A stretch of 64,000 nt of DNA from Paenibacillus sp. L3-i20 (GTDB taxonomy: Bacteria > Bacillota > Bacilli > Paenibacillales > Paenibacillaceae), in NCBI RefSeq assembly GCF_022180385.2, contig NZ_BQME02000002.1, positions 2,258,501 to 2,322,500 of the forward strand. Direction: 5' to 3'. Both the position numbers and the translations under genes were made by a program. Shown here piece after piece: positions 1 through 7,630 of this stretch (the first letter of the stretch is position 1; the number at the start of each line of letters is the position of its first letter). The notes beneath the pieces are model-generated. The model was not told the DNA's origin. It was given only the letters and a program-made list of their open reading frames with translations, and ran no database searches.

Positions 1-2
1 AT

Positions 3-87
3 TTCCTCCTGCCTTTAACTTAGGTTCGATTACAACATATGAACACATGCTCATATGTATTATATGGTATCAATTCCCTTTGTGCAA
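3..87 (-). promoter_or_regulatory. Metal-responsive promoter/operator and RBS of an off-window leftward gene
   Basis: Reading leftwards there is a -35 TTGCAC (82-87), a 17-bp spacer and a -10 TATAAT (59-64). Directly downstream lies a 24-bp imperfect palindrome at 35-58 with half-sites of the form ACATATGA-n-C (10 of 12 positions paired). A strong RBS (AGGAGGAA, about 3-9) follows, so the start codon is just left of base 1. The palindrome resembles ArsR/SmtB/CzrA operators (TGAACA-type half-sites). With an ArsR gene 230 bp away, the hidden gene is probably a metal exporter (inference). Confidence 0.7.
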
Positions 88-194
88 CTGCTATTTATTA
101 ATCCCCTGTTTCTGCCTTAGGATACACCTGGAATCGATATTCATCTTTAACCTATTCCCATGGAGAGTGACGTTGCTACATTTTCTACAGAGCA

Positions 195-257
195 AAAAGA
201 CCATATTATTCGTTCACACACTCTACTAAGAGTTGTGAACGATTAACATAGTCTTTT
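195..257. terminator. Long hairpin, probable bidirectional terminator
   Basis: Arms 195-218 and 234-257 pair over 24 positions with about three mismatches. An inner ACTCT/AGAGT stem closes a 4-base loop. The outer ends are A-rich and T-rich, so on the minus strand it would stop transcription of the arsR gene before the next promoter at 59-87. It could also be a small mobile-element remnant, since the arms are unusually long. Confidence 0.55.
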
Positions 258-287
258 AATTGTACTATTCTCATTTAATTCTATATG

Positions 288-665
288 CTATCCATGCTTT
301 AGATGCTGAAGAGTGAGAACGATTAGCTGCTCTACATGATCATCATCCAAAGAATAAAATACGGTCTTGCCCACTTTACGACGCTTCACAATTCGCATAT
401 TTCGCAGCAGCCTTAATTGATGAGAAATGGCAGACTGACCCATCACGAGCACTTCAGTCAAATCATGTACACATAGCTCTGATTGAAGAAGTGCATGAAT
501 AATACGTATCCGTGTCGGATCGCCCAGAGCTTTGAATAGATCAGAAAGCTCTACAGCAGTTGTATCATCGATAAGTTTACCTCTAACTGTTGCAATATCC
601 ACTTGTGTCCCTGCACATGTATCCTCACATGAAGCAGAAGCTACTCCAATATCTACATTATCCAT
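288..665 (-). CDS. ArsR/SmtB-family metal-sensing repressor (CadC/CzrA-like)
   Basis: A 125-residue winged-helix repressor. Two metal sites of the family can be read. The alpha-3N type site would use C13, C17 (spaced C-x3-C) plus C65 and H67 in ELCVHDL. The alpha-5 type site would use D108, H110, H121 and H124, the spacing of CzrA/SmtB. The DNA-binding helix is around residues 74-90 (GQSAISHQLRLLR). Such proteins release DNA when Zn, Cd, Co or Pb binds, de-repressing exporters. The RBS GGGGTG is 5 bases before ATG. It probably controls the palindrome-bearing promoter at 35-87 and the gene left of the window. Family assignment is firm; the metal is inferred. Confidence 0.9.
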   Translation of the reverse strand: MDNVDIGVASASCEDTCAGTQVDIATVRGKLIDDTTAVELSDLFKALGDPTRIRIIHALLQSELCVHDLTEVLVMGQSAISHQLRLLRNMRIVKRRKVGKTVFYSLDDDHVEQLIVLTLQHLKHG

Positions 666-764
666 CTTTCACCCCACCAAACCTGTACTGTTTAAAGCCC
701 ATTATAGCACGATGTCCAAATGATTTCGTACAAATGATATTTTATCTTCAAAAAGCTTTCCCCA

Positions 765-868
765 AGCGTAAACGGCTAAAGCCGTCCTTTGGAGGCTTAG
801 TTTTCGTTTCGCGAAGAAATATAAGCCTCTTATAAGATTAAAAACTTATAAGTTCTTATATTTTAAAA
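765..868. repeat. Structured AT-rich intergenic element
   Basis: A chain of short hairpins: ACGGCT/AGCCGT (772-785), GAGGCTTA/TAAGCCTC (792-829) enclosing TTCG/CGAA, and two copies of the self-complementary CTTATAAG (829-836 and about 845-852). It contains no reading frame of note and lies upstream of the rightward gene at 970. The modular look resembles dispersed intergenic repeats, but only one copy is visible here. Confidence 0.4.
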
Positions 869-969
869 AAGCAGATTGAACACTATGAATTGTACTTATC
901 TATTATTAAATGGTAGAATCAGCTATTTACCGCATACATAATCAACTAGATCAGTCTCAGGAGGAAAAG

Positions 970-1617
970 ATGACAGGAAAAACACATCTTGCAATTGGGG
1001 CAGCTATTGGAGCTGCTTCAGCAATCTATTATTCATCCGATCTTGGCGAAATGGCTCTTTTTATCGGGGTCGCGGGATTTTCAGCATTATGTGCAGATCT
1101 TGATGGTCCAAGCATGCTCACAAGCAAACTAACGAAGCTCAGCAAACGGATTCGCGAATTTTCACTATGGGGAGCCGTATTGTATCTCATTTTGATCACA
1201 TACTTCTTCTTATCCGGTAAGACCATCTCGCCAATTATAGCTGGAGGCAGCTTTGCAGCTGTTCTAGCTGGTTTAGTTATGAAACAAGGATTTGTACGAA
1301 ATGCACTTGTTAGCATCGTTGGTCTATATCTCATCTATCATGGATTTTCTCACGAGCAAACGTGGTTAATGGGACTTGGATTATTTGTAGGCTGGGCGCC
1401 TTGGCTCAAACATAGAGGTATGACACATACACTGTGGATCATCCCGTTTTGGGGATGGATTGGATGGGGACTTGAGCAGGAGCTTGGAGTAACCGGATTA
1501 GGAGTAACTGCAATGCTAGGCTACATTTCCCACCTCGTAGCAGATACCCTTACGCCAAGCGGCGTAAAGTGGCTGTACCCTTTAACAAAAAAATCATTTA
1601 AACTGCGCCTAAAGTAA
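970..1617 (+). CDS. YdjM-family membrane protein (predicted metal-dependent hydrolase, DUF457-like)
   Basis: A 215-residue polytopic membrane protein beginning MTGKTHLAIG. The conserved family histidines are present: TH near the start, a central HRGMTH, and a C-terminal SHLVADTLTPSG block. These are typical of the YdjM/LexA-binding inner-membrane family (PF04307). AGGAGG at 959-964 sits 5 bases before ATG 970. An upstream in-frame GTG/ATG frame from 910 lacks a comparable RBS. The biochemical role of the family is not settled; some members are damage-inducible. It appears monocistronic. Confidence 0.8.
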   Translation: MTGKTHLAIGAAIGAASAIYYSSDLGEMALFIGVAGFSALCADLDGPSMLTSKLTKLSKRIREFSLWGAVLYLILITYFFLSGKTISPIIAGGSFAAVLAGLVMKQGFVRNALVSIVGLYLIYHGFSHEQTWLMGLGLFVGWAPWLKHRGMTHTLWIIPFWGWIGWGLEQELGVTGLGVTAMLGYISHLVADTLTPSGVKWLYPLTKKSFKLRLK

Positions 1618-1660
1618 AAATACCTGTGCTCCTACACCACTTGGTGCTGGAGCACAGGTA
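1616..1660 (-). terminator. Intrinsic terminator for the 1683-1985 gene
   Basis: A 12-bp perfect stem (TACCTGTGCTCC paired with its complement) with an inner CACCA/TGGTG. On the minus strand it is followed by TTTTTAC. The hairpin also follows the stop codon of the rightward gene by 3 bases and may work both ways. Confidence 0.8.
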
Positions 1661-1682
1661 TATCGATTAGCCATTAAATCAA

Positions 1683-1985
1683 TTATTCCTCAATGGGTAA
1701 TTCCAATTGTTCCTTGCAAAATGCGTCCACGAACGCCTCTTCTTCAGCTTCCATCTCCATGTCTACATATCCATTGGTGGAGGCGTTAAGAAATTCATAT
1801 TTTACAATTCGCGAGCTGCCGTCTTTCTCTTTCACATAAATAACACGCAATCTTACGCCTTCTTCTAAATAAAGCTCGTCATCCTCTTCCACTTCTAGAT
1901 CAAGAAGAAGCTCATAACGATCTCCAGATAAAATACCGAACGGGTCCTTCATGTTCTCGATGCTGAATTCTTGAATGCTAAACAT
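1683..1985 (-). CDS. Small acidic protein, DUF6509-like
   Basis: A 100-residue, strongly acidic protein (runs such as EVEEDDELYLEE and MEMEAEEEAF) with an N-terminal KDPFGILSGDRYE segment that I associate with the Paenibacillaceae family DUF6509. No signal peptide, membrane segment or catalytic motif is evident. GGGGTAGA lies before ATG. It sits alone between a terminator and ppaC and its function is unknown. The family name is from memory and is less certain than the gene call. Confidence 0.65.
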   Translation of the reverse strand: MFSIQEFSIENMKDPFGILSGDRYELLLDLEVEEDDELYLEEGVRLRVIYVKEKDGSSRIVKYEFLNASTNGYVDMEMEAEEEAFVDAFCKEQLELPIEE

Positions 1986-2084
1986 CTTTTATCTACCCCT
2001 TATCCCTAACAAAATACGTAAAGGCAGCCTGAAGCTCATTAAGAAGCTCCAAACTGCCCAACACAAACTTAATTTAATTGTATC

Positions 2085-3017
2085 TTACATTGCGCTTAAC
2101 GTCTCTGTCAAAACAGGAACGATTTGCGATTTGCGGGATACAACGCCTCTAAGCAATGCTTTGTTATCATCCAACGTTACATTGTATGCTTTTTCTACTG
2201 CGTCTGTTTTGCTTCCAAGCGCAAGCGCGATGGAATCGTTGTTAAGGATATCAGTAACAACAAGCACGAACAGGTCAAGACCTTTAGATGCAATAATTAC
2301 GTTCAATGCATCTTCAAGCTCAGCTTGGCGGTTCAATACATCGTTAGTGTCAACCGCGTTAACTTGTGCGATTTCAACTCTGTAGCTGCCCATCGAAAAT
2401 TCTTTTGCATCCAAGGAGATAAGCTGTGCAATCGTCTTGTCGCTAAGATCAGCGCCTGCTTTAAGCATGTCCAATCCATATGCCTCTGCATCAACGCCAG
2501 CAATTGCAGCAAGCTCACGCGCTGCAGCAACATCTTGATCTGTACAGGTTGGTGATTTGAACAACAAGGAATCAGAGATGATAGCAGACAACATAAGACC
2601 AGCAATTTCTTTGCGGATGGCTACGCCGTTTTCTTTATACAGTTTATTCAAAATTGTCGCAGTACAACCAACAGGTTCAGCGCGGAAGTAAAGCGGTCCG
2701 CTTGTTTCAAAGTTAGCAATACGGTGGTGATCGATAACTTCTATTACGCGCACTTTATCAATATCATTTGCGCTTTGTTGGCGCTCGTTATGATCGACAA
2801 GAATAACGTCTTTTGCTTCGTCTGAAACATTTTCTACTAAACGTGGTGCTTCAATACCGAAATAGTTCAATGCATATTGAGTCTCTCCGTTAACTTCGCC
2901 AAGACGAATAGCTTCAACGTCTGCGCCCAACTTGCTCTTCAGCTCTGCATAGGCGATAGCCGAAGTAATCGTGTCCGTATCCGGGTTTTTGTGACCAAAA
3001 ATAAGTGTTTTTGTCAT
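2085..3017 (-). CDS. ppaC: Manganese-dependent inorganic pyrophosphatase
   Basis: A 310-residue family II pyrophosphatase of the DHH superfamily, cleaving PPi to two phosphates in the cytosol and so pulling biosynthetic reactions forward. Metal-ligand motifs are visible: HKNPDTD (H9, D13, D15), VDHNE, DHH near residue 97, and the C-terminal SRKSQIVP substrate loop. Length matches Bacillus PpaC (about 309 residues). GGAG lies 8 bases before ATG. It is flanked by intergenic sequence on both sides and appears monocistronic. Confidence 0.97.
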   Translation of the reverse strand: MTKTLIFGHKNPDTDTITSAIAYAELKSKLGADVEAIRLGEVNGETQYALNYFGIEAPRLVENVSDEAKDVILVDHNERQQSANDIDKVRVIEVIDHHRIANFETSGPLYFRAEPVGCTATILNKLYKENGVAIRKEIAGLMLSAIISDSLLFKSPTCTDQDVAAARELAAIAGVDAEAYGLDMLKAGADLSDKTIAQLISLDAKEFSMGSYRVEIAQVNAVDTNDVLNRQAELEDALNVIIASKGLDLFVLVVTDILNNDSIALALGSKTDAVEKAYNVTLDDNKALLRGVVSRKSQIVPVLTETLSAM

Positions 3018-3183
3018 TTGAAATACTCCTTAATCGTTTTTTTGACCTCGGTGAAACGTCCATCCCGCTTCGGTCTACTAATACAAATCTTTTACTATAA
3101 AAGATTATAACTGCTAGTTCACCTTATTCCTATACCTTTACACTGAATTAAACGCAAAAAATTACATTTGGCTCCATTTCCGA

Positions 3184-3230
3184 CAAAAAAGGCGCTTCAC
3201 AAGTCGCTAAACGACTGTAAAACGCCTTTA
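3184..3230 (-). terminator. Intrinsic terminator of the sugar-catabolic operon
   Basis: On the minus strand AAAGGCG plus an inner ACAGTCG/CGACTTGT stem pair back to CGCCTTT, followed by a run of six T. It lies directly after the stop at 3234. Confidence 0.85.
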
Positions 3231-3233
3231 TTT

Positions 3234-4124
3234 TTATCCTCTAAACTTCTTTAGGAAATTAACGGCAAGTTCAATATCTACTTCTGGATTTGTTCCTACT
3301 TCACGTTCGATAGTCAGGTAACCCTTGTAGCCAATATCATTCAGCGCCTGTAAGTAGCCGTTCCAATCTACGCCACCTTCACCAAGCGGCACTTCACGGA
3401 AAGCTGATCCCGATTCCGCCATAATAGCAATTTTCTCATGATCAAGCTCAACCTCATAACCGTAATCTCCATATACGTCACGCGGATCGATATGACCAAG
3501 CTTAATGCCATCCTTTGCGTGAGTGTGGACGATATAATCTTTAAGATTGTATACGCCTTGCACGGGGTCATCTCCAGTTACCATGACCATGTTCGCAGGA
3601 TCAAAGTTAACAGATACACCCTTTGTACCTAAACCATCAAGAAACGATTTCAATTGGGCGGATGACTCTGGACCAGTCTCAATCGCAAAATATCCATTCA
3701 TATCACTTGCGAATCGGCTTAACTCTTCGCAAGCAGTATGCATCGTTTCATAAACTCGGCTATTGTTATCTGCTGGTACTATTCCAATATGAGTTGTAAC
3801 GATATTAGTACCTAGATCGAACCCAAGCTCCATAATTCGTTTGGATTTCTCAATTTTCTCTCTGTTTTGTGCAGGGTCTTGGAAGCCATGTCCACCTAGA
3901 TCTCCTACCAGTGCAGAAATTTCTAGACCTAATGATTCAATATAAGCCTTCCATTCCTTTCTAGCAGCAGGTGAAAGATTAGCAGGATCAAGTTCCCCCT
4001 TCACCGCATAAATTTGTACGCCGTCTGCGCCTACCTGCTTTGCTTTTACCAATCCTTCCTTAACACCAACCTGAAAACTATCTACAATAACCCCGATTTT
4101 GTTCGTTATAATAGGTGCTGACAT
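3234..4124 (-). CDS. Sugar phosphate isomerase/epimerase (AP-endonuclease-2-like TIM barrel)
   Basis: A 296-residue xylose-isomerase-like TIM barrel. Family metal-site elements are visible: TTHIGIVP, FAIETGPES (Glu ligand), NFDPANM (Asp/Asn), VHTHAKDG (His-x-His) and the late TIEREVG (Glu). Proteins of this type interconvert keto-sugars, inosose or hydroxypyruvate-type substrates; the exact substrate cannot be read. It is last in a three-gene operon, 27 bp after the second isomerase. AAGGAGTG precedes ATG by about 9 bases. Two paralogous isomerases after an oxidoreductase suggest stepwise conversion of an oxidised sugar. Confidence 0.87.
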   Translation of the reverse strand: MSAPIITNKIGVIVDSFQVGVKEGLVKAKQVGADGVQIYAVKGELDPANLSPAARKEWKAYIESLGLEISALVGDLGGHGFQDPAQNREKIEKSKRIMELGFDLGTNIVTTHIGIVPADNNSRVYETMHTACEELSRFASDMNGYFAIETGPESSAQLKSFLDGLGTKGVSVNFDPANMVMVTGDDPVQGVYNLKDYIVHTHAKDGIKLGHIDPRDVYGDYGYEVELDHEKIAIMAESGSAFREVPLGEGGVDWNGYLQALNDIGYKGYLTIEREVGTNPEVDIELAVNFLKKFRG

Positions 4125-4151
4125 TGCTCAACTCACTCCTTCATTCGTCTA

Positions 4152-5027
4152 TTAAAGTTCCGCCCAGAGCTTCTGTACATAATTAAAAGCTATCTTTGTA
4201 GCTTGTTTGCATTCTTCCATACCCTCGAATTCAATAGAAATGTATCCATCATATCCACTTTCTTTCACAATTCGAAGAACATGAGGCATATCGATATCGC
4301 CCTGTCCTACTATTGCGCCCCGCAGCCAATTGCCATTCGTTGAGTTGAACCAGCCTTCGCCCGGATTACGATATGAAGGACGACAATAGAAGTCTTTGAC
4401 ATGTACCATGGATGCGAGCTGTATATTGTTCGCTACAGCTGCTGCTGGGTTTTCGTCGACACATAAGAAGTTACCAACATCAAGCGTAGTACGGAAGTTC
4501 GGCCGATCAACCGCTTGAACGATAGCCTTAACACGATCACTTTGCTGAACGAAGAAACCATGATTTTCTATACTGGTAGTTATGCCGTATTTGTCCGCAT
4601 ACTCTGCAATCTGGCGGCAAGCCTCAATTAAACGAGGCGATTCAGCAAGATAATGACCAATTGAGAAATCTGTTATAGCAGTAAAATCTTTAGGAATGGC
4701 GATATCATGACGCATTCTAGTAATTCCAAGCGCCGCACATGCATCTACCTCACGCTTTATCCTTTGCAGCTCAATCTCCCAATCCGCTTCGCTAAGTCCA
4801 ACAAAGTTGCCGCCAACCGCATAATTAGAAAGCTCAATTCCATTCCGCTCCGCTGCCAGTCTAATTTCCTCTATTAAGTTTGGATTATCCGGAAATGAAA
4901 CATCAATCGGAACAATCTCCACATGATCTGCACCGATACTTGCGATATAGTCAATAATACCCGGCATCGTTAACTCGCCCGACAAGTAGGCATTATGCAA
5001 GCTGTACGTGCTAACGCCAAGCTTCAT
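4152..5027 (-). CDS. Sugar phosphate isomerase/epimerase (TIM barrel)
   Basis: A 291-residue second member of the same fold. Its N-terminus is MKLGVSTYSLHNAY. Metal-ligand elements are SIENHGFF, TTLDVGNF, MVHVKDFY and the C-terminal SIEFEGMEE. Its start overlaps the stop of the upstream oxidoreductase by 4 bases (ATGA), indicating translational coupling. It is most like inosose or keto-sugar isomerases in general shape, but the substrate is not assignable. The gene order oxidoreductase, isomerase, isomerase is common in inositol-like and glucoside-oxidation clusters (family knowledge). Confidence 0.87.
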   Translation of the reverse strand: MKLGVSTYSLHNAYLSGELTMPGIIDYIASIGADHVEIVPIDVSFPDNPNLIEEIRLAAERNGIELSNYAVGGNFVGLSEADWEIELQRIKREVDACAALGITRMRHDIAIPKDFTAITDFSIGHYLAESPRLIEACRQIAEYADKYGITTSIENHGFFVQQSDRVKAIVQAVDRPNFRTTLDVGNFLCVDENPAAAVANNIQLASMVHVKDFYCRPSYRNPGEGWFNSTNGNWLRGAIVGQGDIDMPHVLRIVKESGYDGYISIEFEGMEECKQATKIAFNYVQKLWAEL

Positions 5028-6082
5028 AGTTTCACTTCCGATCCACTTGCAGCCGACTCATAAATACCGCACAATATTTTCATTATTTCTACGCCATCTT
5101 CAACCGGACTAATCGGCTTTGTGCCATTCGTAACATTATCAATAAAGTGATTGATCTCGTTTTGGAATGCACTTTCAAAATGAAAGCCCTTATGATCCGT
5201 TTGAGGATATGAGTTAATGATTGTATTATTTTTTTCCGTTACGATAACGACCTCAGGATCAATTTCCATGCCGCCTTTATCTCCATACAGCTTAACAAAG
5301 CTTTCATTGTCCTTGGCATGAATCGTAAAGCTCGCTTCAACTGCAAGAGATGCACCATTTTCAAAGCGAATAAGAGCGTTACCCATATCTTCAACTGTAT
5401 TTTTGGAAGCGTCATAATCTGCTGCTTTATAGAAGGACAAATGCTCTACATTCGAACGATTCCCTAACTTCCGATACGTATTAGCACTTACGGATACAGG
5501 CTTTGGACGCCCCATCATGTACCAACAAAGATCAATAACATGTACGCCGATGTCGATAAGCGGGCCGCCGCCTGATCGCTCAATATCCGCAAACCAACCG
5601 CCAGGATTGCCTAATCTTCTAAATGCAGTCGCTTTAGCATAATAGATCTCTCCGAATTCTCCGCTTTCCGTTAAAGATTTAAGCATCTGAGCATTAGCGT
5701 CATATCGACGAACGAATCCAATTTGCAAAATTTTACCTGAATCTTCAACAGCACGTTGCACTTGAAGCGCTTCCTCAACTGTTCTGCAAAGTGGCTTCTC
5801 AACTAGCACATGCTTCCCAGCTTGAACTGCTGCGATACTAATCTCCGCATGAGTGTTATTCCAGGTGCAGATGCTGACTGCATCAATACCAGAATCAGCG
5901 AGCAATTCGTGATAATCGGTATAAACCTTCTCCGCACCATACTTCTCTGCTGCAGCACGTGCACGCTCTTCATTCAAGTCGCACACCGCATAGATGATTG
6001 CGTTTGGATTATTTTTGTATGCATCAAGATGTAATGATGAGATAGAGCCAGTTCCTATAACACCGATTTGTACTGGTTTCAT
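5024..6082 (-). CDS. Gfo/Idh/MocA-family NAD(P)-dependent oxidoreductase
   Basis: 352 residues. The N-terminal Rossmann domain has GVIGTGSISS; the family EKP motif follows (HVLVEKPLCRT, near residue 95), then an alpha/beta domain with GGPLIDIGVHVIDL carrying the usual Asp/His catalytic pair. Such enzymes oxidise a hydroxyl of a sugar or cyclitol. AAGGAG lies before ATG. It is the promoter-proximal gene of the 6082-3234 operon and is divergent from an AraC regulator, which is probably its activator. No transporter is encoded beside it, so the substrate must enter by a system elsewhere. Confidence 0.93.
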   Translation of the reverse strand: MKPVQIGVIGTGSISSLHLDAYKNNPNAIIYAVCDLNEERARAAAEKYGAEKVYTDYHELLADSGIDAVSICTWNNTHAEISIAAVQAGKHVLVEKPLCRTVEEALQVQRAVEDSGKILQIGFVRRYDANAQMLKSLTESGEFGEIYYAKATAFRRLGNPGGWFADIERSGGGPLIDIGVHVIDLCWYMMGRPKPVSVSANTYRKLGNRSNVEHLSFYKAADYDASKNTVEDMGNALIRFENGASLAVEASFTIHAKDNESFVKLYGDKGGMEIDPEVVIVTEKNNTIINSYPQTDHKGFHFESAFQNEINHFIDNVTNGTKPISPVEDGVEIMKILCGIYESAASGSEVKL

Positions 6083-6234
6083 TGTTAGTCTCTCCTTAGC
6101 GAATCGAAATGGACACCTATGTTGTAAGCCTTTGCATGTATATACTTTCGTATTATAATGGTTTCATAGTTTAAAGCCATGTAAAGGTGTGCGGTTTGTT
6201 TGTACAAATGTGCTGTTTGAAAGCGAGGTTCAAG
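6083..6234. promoter_or_regulatory. Divergent promoter region, sugar operon / araC-type gene
   Basis: An AT-rich block holds overlapping -10 elements on both strands (ATTATAAT, 6152-6159). Rightwards, TTTGCA (6131-6136) with a 17-bp spacer to TATAAT suits the regulator. Leftwards TATAAT lacks a good -35, as expected for an activator-dependent promoter. The operator itself is not evident. Confidence 0.4.
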
Positions 6235-7104
6235 ATGCTGAATAAATTTGAAGCATTGCGTGAGACGATGAGTATGCCAGACCCCCGCTTCCCGATCAAG
6301 ATGCATAAATCACACTTCCAGCAAGCAGGTACTGTTATATTTCCTCACCACTGGCATGAGCATCTTGAATTTTTATTTTTTGAATCCGGTGAAGCCATCA
6401 TCGAATGCGGCTCTACACCAATTATGGCAAAACCCGGTGATTTGATCGTTATTAACAGCAATGAGCTGCACTACGGCGTGAGCTTATCGTCAGATGTGAT
6501 CTATTACGTGCTTATCGCGGATATATCCTTGCTGCACAGTCAGTTCGTTGATGCCGCTGAAACAAAATTTATAGCACCCATTACACAAAATCGACTGCTG
6601 CTTCATAACCATATTCGGGGTGATATGGCTACAAGCGCTTGTATGCTCTCCTTAATCGATGAGCTTGGTAAACGTGAATTTGGTTATGAGCTTGCAATTA
6701 AATCCGAGCTTTATCGATTGCTAACGTTGCTGCTTAGGGGCTATGTCGCAACCGTCTTATCGAGGGATGAATATGCTGAGCGTATCAAAAATGTTGAACG
6801 GTTCGAGCCTGTATTTAGATATATTGATGAACATTACACACAAGAACTATCTATAGAGAAATTGTCGGGCATTGCTGGCCTTAGCCGCTTCCACTTCAGT
6901 AGATTGTTTAAGCTGCTAACAGGACGCACCGTCACGGAGTACATTACTGCTGCACGCCTCGACAGAGCAGATTACTTGCTGCGTCACACTCCTCTTACAG
7001 TTTCCGAGGTGGCTTCAGCAACCGGCTTTAACGATATTTATTATTTCAGTCGCACTTTTAAAAAACATAAAAAGATTCCCCCATCTAAGCTGAGAGAATC
7101 TTAA
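6235..7104 (+). CDS. AraC-family transcriptional regulator with cupin sensor domain
   Basis: 289 residues from the ATG at 6235, preferred because GAGG at 6225-6228 sits 6 bases upstream; an in-frame start at 6187 has no RBS. The N-terminal cupin carries HHWHEHLEF, a typical sugar-sensing pocket. The C-terminal pair of helix-turn-helix motifs begins at LSIEKLSGIAGLSRFHFSRL and ends with FNDIYYFSRTFKK. Divergent placement against the oxidoreductase/isomerase operon points to local activation in response to a sugar. A terminator hairpin follows at 7121. Confidence 0.93.
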   Translation: MLNKFEALRETMSMPDPRFPIKMHKSHFQQAGTVIFPHHWHEHLEFLFFESGEAIIECGSTPIMAKPGDLIVINSNELHYGVSLSSDVIYYVLIADISLLHSQFVDAAETKFIAPITQNRLLLHNHIRGDMATSACMLSLIDELGKREFGYELAIKSELYRLLTLLLRGYVATVLSRDEYAERIKNVERFEPVFRYIDEHYTQELSIEKLSGIAGLSRFHFSRLFKLLTGRTVTEYITAARLDRADYLLRHTPLTVSEVASATGFNDIYYFSRTFKKHKKIPPSKLRES

Positions 7105-7107
7105 TAA

Positions 7108-7480
7108 CTATTTCAATTTGAAGCAGAGATGACCTTTCTCTGCTTTTTCATTTTCATATGTAAAATATAAATTATAGTCTCCAGCTTCATAAGTCAAAAA
7201 ACACTCTTCTCCTTCTCCCATATTCGAAGTGTTTTCAGAAGCAGGCTTGCCGAATTCCAGTGGAATCTGGCTCTCCATATATTTTATTCCATTTTTCTAA
7301 ACTATCGCCGATCGCAGGACCTACCCCTTTCAACTTTCCAGCTACCGCTTCTGCTAACATATCTGCGTCCATTGCCAATTTACACGGCTTTGAAGCAAAA
7401 TCTTCCCGTTCATTCTGAGTAGTACAACCTGTAACTAATAATACAACTATTATCATTACGAAAACCCAGCGACTTTTCAT
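7108..7480 (-). pseudogene. Frameshifted lipoprotein gene
   Basis: The intact frame (7235-7480) encodes 81 residues starting MKSRWVFVMIIVVLLVTGC, a lipoprotein signal with lipobox LVTGC. It ends soon after KWNKIYGEPDSTG. In the next frame a protein-like continuation runs to TAG at 7108-7110 and includes PLEFGKPAS, CFLTYEAGDYNLYFTYENE and a final HLCFKLK. Together they would give about 124 residues. A single indel between about 7245 and 7275 explains this: either a real inactivating mutation or a sequencing error. The stop is 3 bases from the convergent AraC stop. Function unknown. Confidence 0.75.
7121..7150 (+). terminator. Terminator of the AraC-type gene, inside an antisense coding relic
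   Basis: AAGCAGAG pairs with CTCTGCTT, followed by TTTC. The hairpin lies 16 bases after the AraC stop and inside the 3' end of the convergent lipoprotein frame, so the same DNA serves as terminator and as coding sequence for its last residues. Confidence 0.7.
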
Positions 7481-7562
7481 TTCGTCCCCCTAAAGGAATC
7501 TTTATTAGAGATGAAACGTTTGTTCTCTGCTAAAAGTTGTATCACCTTAGACACTGTGGACA

Positions 7563-7606
7563 CAAAAAAACCGCCCCACAGAATTTAACAATCTGTGAGA
7601 CGGTTA
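7563..7606 (-). terminator. Intrinsic terminator of thrC
   Basis: On the minus strand AACCGTC and CACAGA pair with TCTGTG and GGCGGTT, followed by TTTTTTT. It lies 25 bases after the stop of the threonine synthase gene. Confidence 0.85.
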
Positions 7607-7630
7607 ACCATTTATTCTTTTACGATAGCA

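Noticed and set aside
1..287. Small plus-strand ORF at 47-229
   Set aside because: It crosses the operator/promoter and hairpin, has no RBS and its composition is not protein-like.
910..969. Upstream 20-residue N-terminal extension of the YdjM-like protein
   Set aside because: AGGAGG at 959-964 clearly serves the ATG at 970; the extension has no membrane or signal character.
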